Of a stretch of 64,000 nt of DNA, positions 46,993-55,898 are shown piece by piece. The stretch is from Kitasatospora papulosa (GTDB lineage: Bacteria > Actinomycetota > Actinomycetes > Streptomycetales > Streptomycetaceae). The notes beneath the pieces were generated by a model. That model did not search any database, had not been told where the DNA came from, and was given only the letters and a program-made list of their open reading frames with translations. The translations under genes and the position numbers were made by a program. Location: positions 62,001 through 126,000 of the forward strand of contig NZ_JNYQ01000012.1 of the NCBI RefSeq assembly GCF_000717245.1, read 5' to 3'. Positions within the stretch are counted from its first letter, which is position 1. Each line of letters begins with the position of its first letter.

Positions 46993-48354
46993 TCAGGCTC
47001 CGGACGCGTCCAGCATGGCCGCGCGCTCGACGACCTTGACGCGCTCGCGCCCCTGCTCCGCGCCGAGCGCCTGCTCGTGGGCGTCCAGGCGGTGCCAGCC
47101 CTCCTTGGTGGTGTACCGGACACCGCGCTGCTCCAGGAAGTCGACGACCGCGTCGGTGTCGGGCTGTGCGGGGGCGGGCAGCCGCCCGGCGACGTGGTCC
47201 TCCAGCAGGCAGGCGACGGTCTCGTTGGCGTCACCCTTGGTGTGCCCGATCAGGCCGATGGGGCCGCGCTTGATCCATCCGGTGACGTACACCGAGGGCA
47301 TCGGCTCGTCACCGGCCAGCACACGTCCCGCCGCGTGCGGGACGGTTCCGGAGACCACGTCGAAGGGGAGCTTCGGGAGCTCCTCCGAGTAGTAGCCGAC
47401 CGCACGGTAGACGCTCTGGACGTCCCAGTCGGTGTGGCGGCCCGTGCCCTTGACGTTGCCCGTCCCGTCCAGCTCCGTGCGCTCGGTGCGCAGGGCGACG
47501 ACCCGGCCGTCCTCGCCGACGACCTCCACCGGGGACTCGAAGAAGTGGAGGAAGAGCTTGTGGGGGCGGTCGCCGACGTCGCGGATCGCCCAGTTCTCCA
47601 GCGTGGAGGCGACCATGTTGGCCTGCTTGTTCTCCCGCCGGGTGGCGATCGAACCCTCGTCGTAGTCGATGTCCTCGGGGTTGACGATGACCTCGATGTT
47701 CGGCGAGTGGTCCAGCTCGCGCAGCTCCATCGGGCTGAACTTCGCCTGAGCCGGCCCGCGTCGACCGAAGACGTGCACCTCCAGCGCCTTGTTCGCCTTG
47801 AGGCCGTCGTAGACGTTCGCGGGAATCTCGGTCGGGAGCAGCTCGTCCGCCGTCTTGGCGAGGATGCGCGCGACGTCGAGGGCCACGTTGCCGACACCGA
47901 GCACGGCGACCTTCTCCGCCTCCAGCGGCCAGGTGCGAGGAACCTCGGGGTGCCCGTCGTACCAGGCGACGAACTCGGCCGCGCCGTACGAGCCGTCGAG
48001 CTCGATCCCCGGTATGTCGAGAGCGCGGTCCGCGTCGGCGCCGGTCGAGAAGATCACGGCGTCGTAGAAGGACCGCAGGTCGTCCAGGCCGATGTCGTTC
48101 GGGTAGTCGACGTTGCCGAACAGCCGCAGCTGGGGCTTGTCCAGCACCTGGTGCAGCGCCTTGACGATTCCCTTGATCCGCGGGTGGTCGGGCGCCACGC
48201 CGTAGCGGATCAGGCCGAACGGGGCGGGCATGCGCTCGAACAGGTCGATCGATACGCCCGGCTCCTGGGCGGCCTCGGACTTGAGGAGCGCGTCCGCTGC
48301 GTAGATTCCGGCGGGACCGGCTCCGACGATGGCGACGCGGACGGGGCGTGTCAT
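46993..48354 (-). CDS. Ferredoxin/adrenodoxin-type NADP+ reductase (FprA-like)
   Basis: The 453-aa flavoprotein has an N-terminal FAD motif VAIVGAGPAGIYAADALL, then RYGVAPDHPRIKGIV. The NADPH motif is VAVLGVGNVALDVARIL, followed by VFGRRGPAQAKFSPMEL. GWIKRGPIGLIGHTKGDA near residue 380 is the family's second FAD contact. It passes electrons from NADPH to ferredoxins, which feed P450s and other oxygenases. The extra C-terminal segment (about 400-453) is seen in actinobacterial FprA. ATG 48354 has AAGGAA upstream. Confidence 0.92.
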   Translation of the reverse strand: MTRPVRVAIVGAGPAGIYAADALLKSEAAQEPGVSIDLFERMPAPFGLIRYGVAPDHPRIKGIVKALHQVLDKPQLRLFGNVDYPNDIGLDDLRSFYDAVIFSTGADADRALDIPGIELDGSYGAAEFVAWYDGHPEVPRTWPLEAEKVAVLGVGNVALDVARILAKTADELLPTEIPANVYDGLKANKALEVHVFGRRGPAQAKFSPMELRELDHSPNIEVIVNPEDIDYDEGSIATRRENKQANMVASTLENWAIRDVGDRPHKLFLHFFESPVEVVGEDGRVVALRTERTELDGTGNVKGTGRHTDWDVQSVYRAVGYYSEELPKLPFDVVSGTVPHAAGRVLAGDEPMPSVYVTGWIKRGPIGLIGHTKGDANETVACLLEDHVAGRLPAPAQPDTDAVVDFLEQRGVRYTTKEGWHRLDAHEQALGAEQGRERVKVVERAAMLDASGA

Positions 48355-48687
48355 GGAGTGTTGTTCCTTAGGGCGGACGAGCGCGGGCAGAGTGCAGCGG
48401 GGTAAGGCATGGCTTACTCCGCTTCCCCCACGGTACGGCCTGTGCTCGGGAACCCCAGGAGCAGGGTGGGGTGATATTTCGGTAATAAATGGACGTACGT
48501 GTCTTAAGAGGTTCGGAATCTGTGAGCTTCTGTGCGCGGATCGCTCCCCAGTCGTCTCACGTCGGTCCAGGGAATGAGACGGAGATCGGCGGGCAGGCTG
48601 TACGACGGTGTCCTTCCGTGATCCCGGCCCGCGCCGGATCCATGATGGGCAGGCCACCGCAGCTGTCCGACGAGAGGAGCATGTGCC
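48355..48687. other. 333-bp divergent control region with an AT-rich patch and a weak iron-box-like palindrome
   Basis: It holds the promoters of the divergent reductase and Ddn-like genes. The imperfect palindrome GTAAGGCATGGCTTAC (48402-48417) loosely resembles an iron box but matches the consensus poorly. An AT-rich stretch at 48474-48515 is unusual for this genome and may contain promoter elements. There is no ORF with a family motif. Confidence 0.5.
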
Positions 48688-49131
48688 ATGCCGATGGAAG
48701 GCGAGTACGAGCCGAGCCCGACGACGTGGGTCCGTGAACAGGTCGAACTCATCGAAAGCTCCGGCGGGACCCAGGGGACCACCATGCGTGGCATGCCCGT
48801 CATCCTCCTGACGACGCGCGGCGCCAAGAGCGGCAAGCTCCGCAAGACCCCGCTGATGCGGGTCGAGCACGACGGGCAGTACGCCGTCGTGGCCTCTCTC
48901 GGCGGTGCCCCCAAGCACCCCGTCTGGTACTACAACGTGCTGGCCGACCCCGAGGTGGAGCTGCGGGACGGGACCGTGCGGCAGGACATGACCGCCCGCG
49001 AGATCACCGGCGAGGAGAAGGCCCTGTGGTGGAGCCGCGCGGTCGAGGCGTTCCCCGACTACGCCGAGTACCAGACCAAGACCGACCGGGAGATCCCCGT
49101 GTTCGTCCTCTCCCCGTCCGGTAAGCGCTGA
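48688..49131 (+). CDS. Deazaflavin (F420)-dependent nitroreductase-family protein (Ddn-like)
   Basis: The 147-aa split-beta-barrel protein of the DUF385/Ddn family has MPVILLTTRGAKSGKLRKTP (cofactor phosphate-binding GAKSGKxRxTPLMRV), VVASLGGAPKHPVWYYNVLA and ELRDGTVRQDMTAREITGEE. Members use F420H2 to reduce quinones or nitro compounds, or act as F420-dependent hydrogen transferases. GAGGAG 8 nt before ATG 48688 supports the start. It converges with the DUF6807 gene beyond a perfect palindromic terminator. Confidence 0.88.
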   Translation: MPMEGEYEPSPTTWVREQVELIESSGGTQGTTMRGMPVILLTTRGAKSGKLRKTPLMRVEHDGQYAVVASLGGAPKHPVWYYNVLADPEVELRDGTVRQDMTAREITGEEKALWWSRAVEAFPDYAEYQTKTDREIPVFVLSPSGKR

Positions 49132-49138
49132 GGCGACA

Positions 49139-49170
49139 TCCGTGACGGGGCCGGCCGGCCCCGTCACGGA
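49139..49170. terminator. 32-nt perfect palindrome, bidirectional terminator
   Basis: TCCGTGACGGGGCCGG is followed directly by its reverse complement, giving a stem of about 14 bp with a minimal loop. It is 7 nt after the Ddn-like stop and 87 nt before the convergent DUF6807 stop. Confidence 0.85.
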
Positions 49171-49256
49171 ACAGGACGGGAGCGGGACGGGCGGCCCCGC
49201 GCGGCCCCCGGGCCCACCGCTCCGGTCCTGCGCCCCGTGCGCGGCGTTGCGGGCCG

Positions 49257-50186
49257 CTACCAGCTGAGCCGGCCGACCGCCGAGGCGATCCGGTTCCGGT
49301 CCCAGGCGCCGTCGGCGACCAGCACCCGGTACCTGCGGGCCAGGGTCGCCCCCGGATCCAGCACCAGCTCCTCGTGGAAGGCGAACGACGGGGCGACAGC
49401 GGCGAACGGGGTGTTGCGCACGAACCAGTGGGCCGGGTGCGCACCGCCCGCGCCGGTGTGGTCGTTCCCGGGGGAGTGGACGAAGACGAGCGTCGCGTGC
49501 CCGTCGGACTCGTCGTGCTCACCGCTGTACGCGAGCCACGGGGCCTGCTGTCCCATGAGGTCCGGGCCCTCGGCCTCCGGCGAGATGATCCGCCCGTCCC
49601 GGAAGGCGCGCGGCCCGCGCCAGAACAGCCCGGTGTACCCGGCGTTCGGCCGGCCGTGGGTCGTCGGGCTGCCGAACCGCAGCGGCTCGTCGCGCCGGTT
49701 GGTGATCGCGGAAGACCAGGTAAGAGCCCAGCTGCCGGTCACCTCGTCCACGTCGTGCACCTCGACGCGGCGCGTCTCCTGCGCCCAGAGCCCGCCGTCG
49801 TGCGGATGCCAGGTCAGCCGCTCCGTGAACCGGACCCCGCCGTCGTGCACGGACACCTCGTCGAAACCGGCGTGCGCCATCGACCCGACGCGCTCCGGCA
49901 GGGCGAGATACCCCTCGCCGTCCACATAGCTGTTGCCGCCCCACAGGTTCGCCCCCGAGAGGTGCGAGGCGGTCATCTGCAGACCCTTGTGCCAACGGTG
50001 GTCGTTGGGCCGGTAGCCGGTCACCACCCGGCCGGACAGCGTGCGCAGGGGGTGGATGTACGGCTTCGGCGCCTCCCACGCGTCCTCCGCCCGGTAGACG
50101 TACCGCAGCAGTTCCACCCCGCTCCCCGCCGCCGTGACGGAGAGGTGGTCACCGTGCCGGTGGACGAGTTCCGCGGTCCTCGTCAT
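49257..50186 (-). CDS. DUF6807 (PmoA-like) protein of a sugar operon
   Basis: The 309-aa beta-sandwich-type protein has YIHPLRTLSGRVVTGYRPND, HRWHKGLQMTASHLSGANLW, GRPNAGYTGLFWRGPRAF and HWFVRNTPFAAVAPSFAF. These conserved His/Trp/Arg blocks define DUF6807, formerly linked to the PmoA name. Genes of this family routinely follow Gfo/Idh/MocA oxidoreductases in carbohydrate loci, as here with an ATGA overlap. A carbohydrate-handling role is likely; the chemistry is unknown. Confidence 0.85.
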   Translation of the reverse strand: MTRTAELVHRHGDHLSVTAAGSGVELLRYVYRAEDAWEAPKPYIHPLRTLSGRVVTGYRPNDHRWHKGLQMTASHLSGANLWGGNSYVDGEGYLALPERVGSMAHAGFDEVSVHDGGVRFTERLTWHPHDGGLWAQETRRVEVHDVDEVTGSWALTWSSAITNRRDEPLRFGSPTTHGRPNAGYTGLFWRGPRAFRDGRIISPEAEGPDLMGQQAPWLAYSGEHDESDGHATLVFVHSPGNDHTGAGGAHPAHWFVRNTPFAAVAPSFAFHEELVLDPGATLARRYRVLVADGAWDRNRIASAVGRLSW

Positions 50187-51346
50187 GCCACCGCTCCCTC
50201 GGCGCGGTCCACGTTCCGCGGCGCCCAGTCGGGGACGTCGCCGTGCAGCGCCCCGTAGAAGGGGTCGCCGGGCCCGATCTCACCCGCGCGTACCGTTGAT
50301 CCGGTGAAGGCGGCCTTGTAGAGCGCAGCGACCAGTTCGAGGCTCTTGCGGCCGTCCGGGCCGCTGCTGCGCGGTCGGCGTCCGGCCCGCAGATCCCCCA
50401 GCAGGCCCGTGAGCTGCGCCTCGTGCGAGCTGGGCACGTCGGCTCCGAAGACCCGCCAGGCGTCCGCCTCTTCGGACGTCACGCCAGGAGCCGGGGTGAT
50501 GCGCCAGTCCGTGTTGCGGTGGCCGTACAGATGCGTGAGCTCGACCGTCGCGCGCTCGCAGTCGATCCGGATCCGGCTGACCTCGTCCGGGCTGAGCACA
50601 CTGTTGACCACGGTGGCCATCGCACCGTTCTCGAAGCGGATGAGCGCGGTGGACACGTCCTCCGTCTCGACGTCGTGCACCAGGCGTCCGGCCATCGCCC
50701 GGATCTCCGCCCACGGTCCGAGCAGATCGAGCAGCAGATCCATCTGATGGATGCCGTGCCCCATCGAGGGCCCGCCGCCCTCGCTGCTCCAGGTTCCGCG
50801 CCAGGGGACGGCGTAGTAGGCCTCGTCCCGGTACCAGGTGGTCTGGCAGTGGGCCACCAGCGGCCTGCCCATGGCGTGTCCGGCCAGAAGGGCCCGTACG
50901 TGCCGCGCGCCCGATCCGAAGCGGTGCTGGAACACGATCGCCGCGTACGGCCCCTGGCCCGAGGGGCCCTCCGCCGCCTCGATGGCGTCGAAGTCCTCCA
51001 GGGAGGGGCAGGGCGGCTTCTCGCACCACACCCACGCCCCGGCGCGCAGCGCGGCGACGGTCTGGTCGCGGTGGAACCGGGGCGGGGTGGCGAGCGTGAC
51101 CAGGTCCGGGCGTTGCTCGGCGAGCATCCGGTCGAGGTCGGTGTACGCGTGGGCGATGCCCGCCTCGGCGCAGAACGCCTCGACCGACGCCGCGTCGACG
51201 TCGACCGCGGCGATGATCTCCAGCGGTTGTCCGGCGGCGAGAGCGGTCAGCGCGGGCAGATGGCTGCCGCGCGCGATCGCACCCGTGCCGACGATCGCGA
51301 CCCGGACCGGCTCCCGGCGCGAGGGATTGCTGGTCGTGACAAACAC
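50183..51346 (-). CDS. Gfo/Idh/MocA-family NAD(P)-dependent oxidoreductase
   Basis: The 387-aa protein has an N-terminal Rossmann fold with VRVAIVGTGAIARGSHLPAL, LVTLATPPRFHRDQTVAALR and the consensus EKP of the family as CEKPPCPSLEDFDAIEA. A C-terminal substrate domain follows, with FQHRFGSGARHVRALLAGHA and GIHQMDLLLDLLGPW. GTG 51346 is chosen because a LacI-type operator lies just upstream. A start at 51430 would place that operator inside the gene. It heads a two-gene operon with DUF6807; the substrate is probably a sugar or inositol. Confidence 0.85.
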   Translation of the reverse strand: MFVTTSNPSRREPVRVAIVGTGAIARGSHLPALTALAAGQPLEIIAAVDVDAASVEAFCAEAGIAHAYTDLDRMLAEQRPDLVTLATPPRFHRDQTVAALRAGAWVWCEKPPCPSLEDFDAIEAAEGPSGQGPYAAIVFQHRFGSGARHVRALLAGHAMGRPLVAHCQTTWYRDEAYYAVPWRGTWSSEGGGPSMGHGIHQMDLLLDLLGPWAEIRAMAGRLVHDVETEDVSTALIRFENGAMATVVNSVLSPDEVSRIRIDCERATVELTHLYGHRNTDWRITPAPGVTSEEADAWRVFGADVPSSHEAQLTGLLGDLRAGRRPRSSGPDGRKSLELVAALYKAAFTGSTVRAGEIGPGDPFYGALHGDVPDWAPRNVDRAEGAVA

Positions 51347-51379
51347 CCCTTCGGACGGAGACAGGTGCGCCCACTGGAC

Positions 51380-51393
51380 AGCAAGCGCTTTCT
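51380..51393 (-). promoter_or_regulatory. LacI-family-type operator before the Gfo/Idh operon
   Basis: AGCAAGCGCTTTCT holds the 8-bp palindrome AAGCGCTT (51383-51390) with near-symmetric flanks and the central CG step typical of LacI/GalR operators. It lies 34-47 nt upstream of the start. No LacI gene is in the window, so the regulator would act in trans. Confidence 0.6.
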
Positions 51394-51453
51394 CCACGGG
51401 AAACCTAGGCTTCGTCGCGAGGTGGGTCAAGGGGGTCCGGGCCGCGGTGCCCG

Positions 51454-52428
51454 TCAGGCCTTCAGCAGTCGCGGCAGCCGCGCGAGCTGGGCCGCGTGCT
51501 GGAAGGGACCGCCGCCCTCGTGGTCGTTGTACTCGTACACCTCGATCTCCTTGTCGGCGTGCGCGTAGGCGTTGTACGCGGCGAACACCGAGGACGGCGG
51601 GCAGGTCTGGTCCTCCAGGGCCACGGAGAAGAGCGCGGGTGCGCTGCCCCTGGCCGCGAAGTGGACCCCGTCGAAGTAGGAGAGCGTCCTGAACGCCTTC
51701 TCGGCGCGGCCGCGGTGGGTCTTGAGGTAGTCGATGATCTCGCGGTACGGCTTGCGGTCGGTGACCCGGGTGGCACGGGGGAAGTCGCAGAGGAACGGCA
51801 CGTCCGGCGCGAGGGCCGCCAGGTCCGTCACCAGCCCGCCGACCGCGAGGGCGAGGCCGCCGCCCTGACTCGCACCGATCGCGGCGGTGCGGGACGCGTC
51901 GGCCAGCGGGTGGGAGCGGGCCGCTTCCACCGCGCGTACCGCGTCCGTGATCACTCTGCGGAAGTAGTAGGTGGCCGGATCCTCGATGCCCTGGGTCATG
52001 AATCCCGCCAGCGAGGGGCCGGACCCCACGGGATCGGCGGTGTCCCCCGGGGCCCAGCCGCTGCCCTGGCCCCGGGTGTCCATCACGAAGTGGGCCATGC
52101 CGGCCGAGGCCCAGAGCAGGTGGGCGTGGGGCAGGCTGCGTCCGCCGCCGTACCCGATGAACTCCACGAGGACCGGGAGGGGTTCGGTGGTTCCCGCCGG
52201 TATGACGAACCAGCCCTTGACGGGGTGGCCGCCGAAGCCCGCGAACGTCACGTCGTACACGTCGACGGTGGTCAGACCCAGGTCGGCGCAGAGTTCGAAG
52301 CGGGCGTCCAGGTCGTGGGTCCTGGCCTCGTCGAGGGTGGCGGACCAGAACGCGTCGAAGTCCTCGGGCTCCACCGACCGGCTGCGGTAGGCGTGCAGTT
52401 CATCGAGGGGGAGATCGAACAGGGCCAT
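51454..52428 (-). CDS. Carbohydrate esterase family 7 (acetyl xylan esterase/cephalosporin C deacetylase-like)
   Basis: This 324-aa alpha/beta hydrolase begins ALFDLPLDELHAYRSRSVEP. It has the CE7 markers DTRGQGS (in FVMDTRGQGSGWAPGDTADP), the nucleophile elbow GASQGGG (about 183), a catalytic Asp in ALEDQTCPP (about 269) and His in NDHEGGG (about 300). It removes acetyl groups from xylo-oligosaccharides or similar substrates, is cytoplasmic (no signal peptide), and lies beside the Gfo/Idh sugar operon on the same strand. Confidence 0.92.
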   Translation of the reverse strand: MALFDLPLDELHAYRSRSVEPEDFDAFWSATLDEARTHDLDARFELCADLGLTTVDVYDVTFAGFGGHPVKGWFVIPAGTTEPLPVLVEFIGYGGGRSLPHAHLLWASAGMAHFVMDTRGQGSGWAPGDTADPVGSGPSLAGFMTQGIEDPATYYFRRVITDAVRAVEAARSHPLADASRTAAIGASQGGGLALAVGGLVTDLAALAPDVPFLCDFPRATRVTDRKPYREIIDYLKTHRGRAEKAFRTLSYFDGVHFAARGSAPALFSVALEDQTCPPSSVFAAYNAYAHADKEIEVYEYNDHEGGGPFQHAAQLARLPRLLKA

Positions 52429-52558
52429 GTGGGACCGCCTCATGTAGCGAGGGTGAATGAATGGTCACACCGTACGACGGTCAGCCCGAACGTCAACACG
52501 TGCTCACTCTGCGGGAAAACGCGTTGCCCGGGTGTCCGCCCGCTGTGAGACTCCGGGG

Positions 52559-52834
52559 ATGTCGGATTCCGGACTTCGCGGCTCCCGCCAGGTAGCCGCA
52601 CTCTTCTCCGGCGGGCGCCTGACGGCGATCCCGCGGAAGCCCGCCCGCCGCGAGCAGTTGCTGACGCATCTCGCGCAGACGCTCTTCGAGCGCGACCGCG
52701 TCTACACGGAGCGCGAGGTCAACGACGCGCTGCTCACGGTGCATGACGACTGCTCGGCTCTTCGCCGCTACCTGGTGGTCGCCGGGCTGCTGGAGCGGCC
52801 CCGGGACGGAAGCAGCTACCGGCGCGGGCGCTGA
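52559..52834 (+). CDS. DUF2087 protein
   Basis: The 91-aa protein has FSGGRLTAIPRKPARREQLL, FERDRVYTEREVNDALLTVH and RRYLVVAGLLERPRDGSSYR. This is the DUF2087 pattern, a small wHTH-like domain often fused to ArsR or other regulators. Here it stands alone. The typical YWR ending is YRRGR. Likely a small DNA- or protein-binding regulator. Confidence 0.8.
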   Translation: MSDSGLRGSRQVAALFSGGRLTAIPRKPARREQLLTHLAQTLFERDRVYTEREVNDALLTVHDDCSALRRYLVVAGLLERPRDGSSYRRGR

Positions 52835-52920
52835 CGGCACCTGGCCGGGGCCGATCCCGCGCCCGCGGGACATGCCGGGGCGGGCGCGGCGCACCTGCCC
52901 CGACAAGCCGACGGCCGGGG

Positions 52921-53745
52921 TCAGTTGAGGGTGTCGGGGTCCGGGCCGGTGCGCATGCCCCGGTCCAGTCCCGCGATCGCCTCCATGTCGTCCGCCGAGA
53001 GCTCGAAGTCGAAGACGTCGATGTTCTGCCGGATGCGCGCGGGCGTGACCGACTTCGGGATCACGACGTTGCCGAGCTGGAGGTGCCAGCGCAGAACCAC
53101 CTGGGCCGGACTCTTCCCGTGGCGTCCGGCGAGCGAGGTGAGCACCTCGTCGTCCAGCAGCGCGCCCTGCGCCAGCGGGCTCCATGCCTCCGTGGCGATA
53201 CCCGATCCGGCGTGCAGTGAGCGCAGTTCGCGCTGCTGGAGTCCGGGGTGCAGTTCGATCTGGTTGACCGCGGGGACGAGGGAGCTCTCCTCCCGCAGCC
53301 GGCGCAGGTGCGCGGGCTGGAAGTTGGAGACGCCGGCGGCTCGGATCCGGCCCTCGGCCAGCAGCTTCTCCAGGGCCCGCCAGGTGTCGGTGTAGAGGTC
53401 GCGGGCCGGGGTGGGCCAGTGGATGAGGTAAAGGTCCACGTGGTCCAGGCCGAGCTTGGCCAGGCTCGCGTCGAAGGCCGTGAGAGTGGCGTCGTACCCC
53501 TGGTCCGCGTTCCAGAGCTTCGTCGTCACGAACAGTTCCTCGCGGCCGAGCCCGGACTCGGCCAGAGCGCGGCCGACCCCTGTCTCGTTGCCGTAGACGG
53601 CGGCGGTGTCGATGGAGCGGTAGCCCGCTTCCAGCGCCGCGGTGACCGCGGCGGTGGTCTCGTCGTCGGGGACCTGGAAGACACCGAAGCCGAGCTGCGG
53701 GATCGTGACGCCGTTGTTGAGCGTGACGGTGGGGACCGTGGACAT
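52921..53745 (-). CDS. Aldo/keto reductase
   Basis: This 274-aa TIM barrel of the AKR5-like group has the catalytic set Asp in SIDTAAVYGNE, Tyr in the same motif, Lys in VTTKLWN and His in YLIHWP. NADPH-binding residues are in VIPKSVTPARIRQNIDVFDF. Members reduce aldehydes, ketones and 2,5-diketogluconate. ATG 53745 begins MSTVPTVTLNNGVTIPQLGF, the standard start. Confidence 0.92.
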   Translation of the reverse strand: MSTVPTVTLNNGVTIPQLGFGVFQVPDDETTAAVTAALEAGYRSIDTAAVYGNETGVGRALAESGLGREELFVTTKLWNADQGYDATLTAFDASLAKLGLDHVDLYLIHWPTPARDLYTDTWRALEKLLAEGRIRAAGVSNFQPAHLRRLREESSLVPAVNQIELHPGLQQRELRSLHAGSGIATEAWSPLAQGALLDDEVLTSLAGRHGKSPAQVVLRWHLQLGNVVIPKSVTPARIRQNIDVFDFELSADDMEAIAGLDRGMRTGPDPDTLN

Positions 53746-53948
53746 GGTGCTGCCTCTCGTGGTGCCGGACCGAAGGGATCCGCGTGCGATGGTTACGTGC
53801 GTCCACAATAATTGCACACGCGGGCTAAGTGCAAGCGGGGGTAATTCTCCGGTGGGCTCATACGGCGGAGGGCGTACACAGGCCGCGACCGGCCGGGGTG
53901 GGGCCGTGTGCTGAACTGTCCGGGAAGCACCGGATATCAGGAGTCGTC

Positions 53949-55250
53949 TTGAACAGCTATCGCCAGCCCGGCATCGTCCTCACCGACCGACGGTTCACGG
54001 TCCCGCTCGACCACGACGACCCCGGTGGCGAGACGATCGAGATCTTCGGACGCGAGGCGGTGGCCGCCGGCAGGCCGTCCGAGGGCCTGCCGTGGCTGGT
54101 CTATCTGGAGGGCGGACCGGGCTTCGGTGCCCGCCGCTTCGTCGGTGCGGAGGCGTGGCTCGGGCGGGCGGTGCGTGAGTTCCGGGTGCTGCTCCTTGAC
54201 CAGCGCGGCACCGGCCTGTCCACCCCGGCCAACCGGCAGACGCTGCCGAAGCGCGGCGGGCCGCGCGAGCAGGCCGACTACCTCGCCCACTTCCGTTCCG
54301 ACAGCATCGTCCGCGACTGCGAACTGATCCGTCCACGGCTCACCGGCGGCGCGCCCTGGACCGTGCTGGGGCAGTCATTCGGCGGATTCTGCGCCGTCCA
54401 CTACCTGTCGGCCGCCCCGGAAGGGCTCGAAGCCGTCCTCATCACCGGCGGCCTGCCTTCGCTCGACGCGCACGCCGACGAGGTCTACCGGGCCGCTTAT
54501 CCGCGGATCGAGCGGAAGGTGGCCGCCCACTACGCCCGCTACCCGCAGGACGTGGCCCGTGCCCGCGCCGTCGCCGCGTACCTGGCCGAGCACCGCCCCG
54601 ACAGCGCCGGGCACACGCTCACGCCCGAGGGGTTCCAGTCCCTCGGCATCATGCTGGGAAGCGGGAGCGGGAGCCACCAGCTGCACTACCTCCTGGAGAA
54701 CGCCTTCGTCGAAGGCCTTCACGGCGCCGAGCTGTCCGACACCTTCCAGGAGGCGATGCGCACCTCCACCTCGTTCGCCGGGCATCCGCTGTACGCCCTG
54801 ATGCACGAGGCGATCTACGGCCAGGGCGCGATGCCCACCGACTGGTCCGCCGAACGCGTCCGCGCCGAGTTCCCGCAGTTCGACGCGACCGCCGCGCTGG
54901 CGGGCGACGGACCCGTCCTCTTCACCGGCGAGAGTATTCACCCCTGGCACTTCGCCGTCGACCCGGCGCTCCGCCCGCTGCGCGAGACGGCGGAGCTCCT
55001 CGCCGCCCGCACCGACTGGCCCGTCCTGTACGACGCCGAGCGGCTCGCGGCCAACGAGGTGCCCGTGGCAGCCGCCGTCTACCACGACGACATGTACGTG
55101 GACACCGGCCACGCGCTGCGCACCGCGTCCGCGATCCGTGGACTGCGGACCTGGGTCACCAGCGAGTACGAGCACGACGGCGTGCGCGCGGGCGGCCCTC
55201 ATGTGCTGGACCGGCTGCTCGCGCTGGTCCGTGGCGAGGCCGACCGCTAG
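53949..55250 (+). CDS. Proline iminopeptidase-like S33 alpha/beta hydrolase, TTG start
   Basis: The 433-aa protein has the S33 oxyanion motif GGPG (LVYLEGGPGFGARR), DQRGTGLST and the nucleophile elbow GQSFGG (about 142-147, in WTVLGQSFGGFCAVHYL). The C-terminal His is in YVDTGHALRTASAIRG, and a helical lid covers about 190-310. The start is the TTG at 53949 because AGGAG sits 5 nt before it and the conserved domain begins there (NSYRQPGIVLTDRRFTVPLD). No ATG is suitably placed. Likely a cytoplasmic prolyl aminopeptidase. Confidence 0.88.
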   Translation: MNSYRQPGIVLTDRRFTVPLDHDDPGGETIEIFGREAVAAGRPSEGLPWLVYLEGGPGFGARRFVGAEAWLGRAVREFRVLLLDQRGTGLSTPANRQTLPKRGGPREQADYLAHFRSDSIVRDCELIRPRLTGGAPWTVLGQSFGGFCAVHYLSAAPEGLEAVLITGGLPSLDAHADEVYRAAYPRIERKVAAHYARYPQDVARARAVAAYLAEHRPDSAGHTLTPEGFQSLGIMLGSGSGSHQLHYLLENAFVEGLHGAELSDTFQEAMRTSTSFAGHPLYALMHEAIYGQGAMPTDWSAERVRAEFPQFDATAALAGDGPVLFTGESIHPWHFAVDPALRPLRETAELLAARTDWPVLYDAERLAANEVPVAAAVYHDDMYVDTGHALRTASAIRGLRTWVTSEYEHDGVRAGGPHVLDRLLALVRGEADR

Positions 55251-55253
55251 CGG

Positions 55254-55826
55254 TCAGCCCTGGAGGGCGTCCAGCGTGGCGTCCAGGCCGGCCGCCTGGT
55301 GGGGCGCGCGGTTGTGCGGGAGCCTCGCGAGGGCGGCCGCCATGCCGCAGGTGTTGGTCACGGCGGAGTAGACGAGGCCCGCGCCTATGCCCGCGGACAG
55401 CCAGCGCGCCGCCGGGAGGCGTCGGCCCGCCACCAGGCCGGCCACCACCAGTGAACCGGCGGCGAAGCGCACCTGGCGCTCCATCGGCCAGGTGGCCCGG
55501 GCGCCCGCCGGGCGCTCCAGTCCGTTCCCGTCGCCCTCCCAGGCGGACGTTCCGCCCGCCAGGGTCGCGGCGTCGATGTCCGCGTCGGCGAGGATCTCGC
55601 AGGCCCTGGTGGACCTGACACCGGAGGCGCACACCATCAGCAGCGAGCCGCGGGCGGAGGCCGACTTCAGGGCGGGTACGGCCTCGGGAAGCCGGTCGAG
55701 CGGGATGTTCAGGGCGCCGGGTACATGGCCGGAGGCGTACTCGCCGGGAGCTCGCACGTCGATGACGGTGAACTCCTCCAGGCGTGCGGCGGCCTCGAAG
55801 GGGGAGAGGGATGCGGGGCTGATCAC
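55254..55826 (-). CDS. Rhodanese sulfurtransferase with C-terminal membrane segment (YgaP-like)
   Basis: The 190-aa protein has a rhodanese domain (about 5-105) with persulfide-forming Cys66 in the active loop CASGVRS and the CH2 motif VIDVRAPGEYASGHVPGA. A DUF2892-type membrane region (about 118-165) contains LVYSAVTNTCGMAAALARLP. GTG 55826 is preceded by AAAGGA. It probably transfers sulfane sulfur at the membrane. A CsoR/CstR-type operator upstream suggests induction by persulfide or sulfide stress. Confidence 0.88.
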   Translation of the reverse strand: MISPASLSPFEAAARLEEFTVIDVRAPGEYASGHVPGALNIPLDRLPEAVPALKSASARGSLLMVCASGVRSTRACEILADADIDAATLAGGTSAWEGDGNGLERPAGARATWPMERQVRFAAGSLVVAGLVAGRRLPAARWLSAGIGAGLVYSAVTNTCGMAAALARLPHNRAPHQAAGLDATLDALQG

Positions 55827-55898
55827 GGACTGAATTCCTTTCGGTCGCCGGAGCGGGACGTTCCGGGAGGCTGCTCCAGGCAGCCCCGAATTTCAACG

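Noticed and set aside
48402..48417. Iron box upstream of the ferredoxin reductase
   Set aside because: GTAAGGCATGGCTTAC is an imperfect palindrome matching the 19-bp consensus at only about 11-12 positions; kept only as a note in the intergenic entry.
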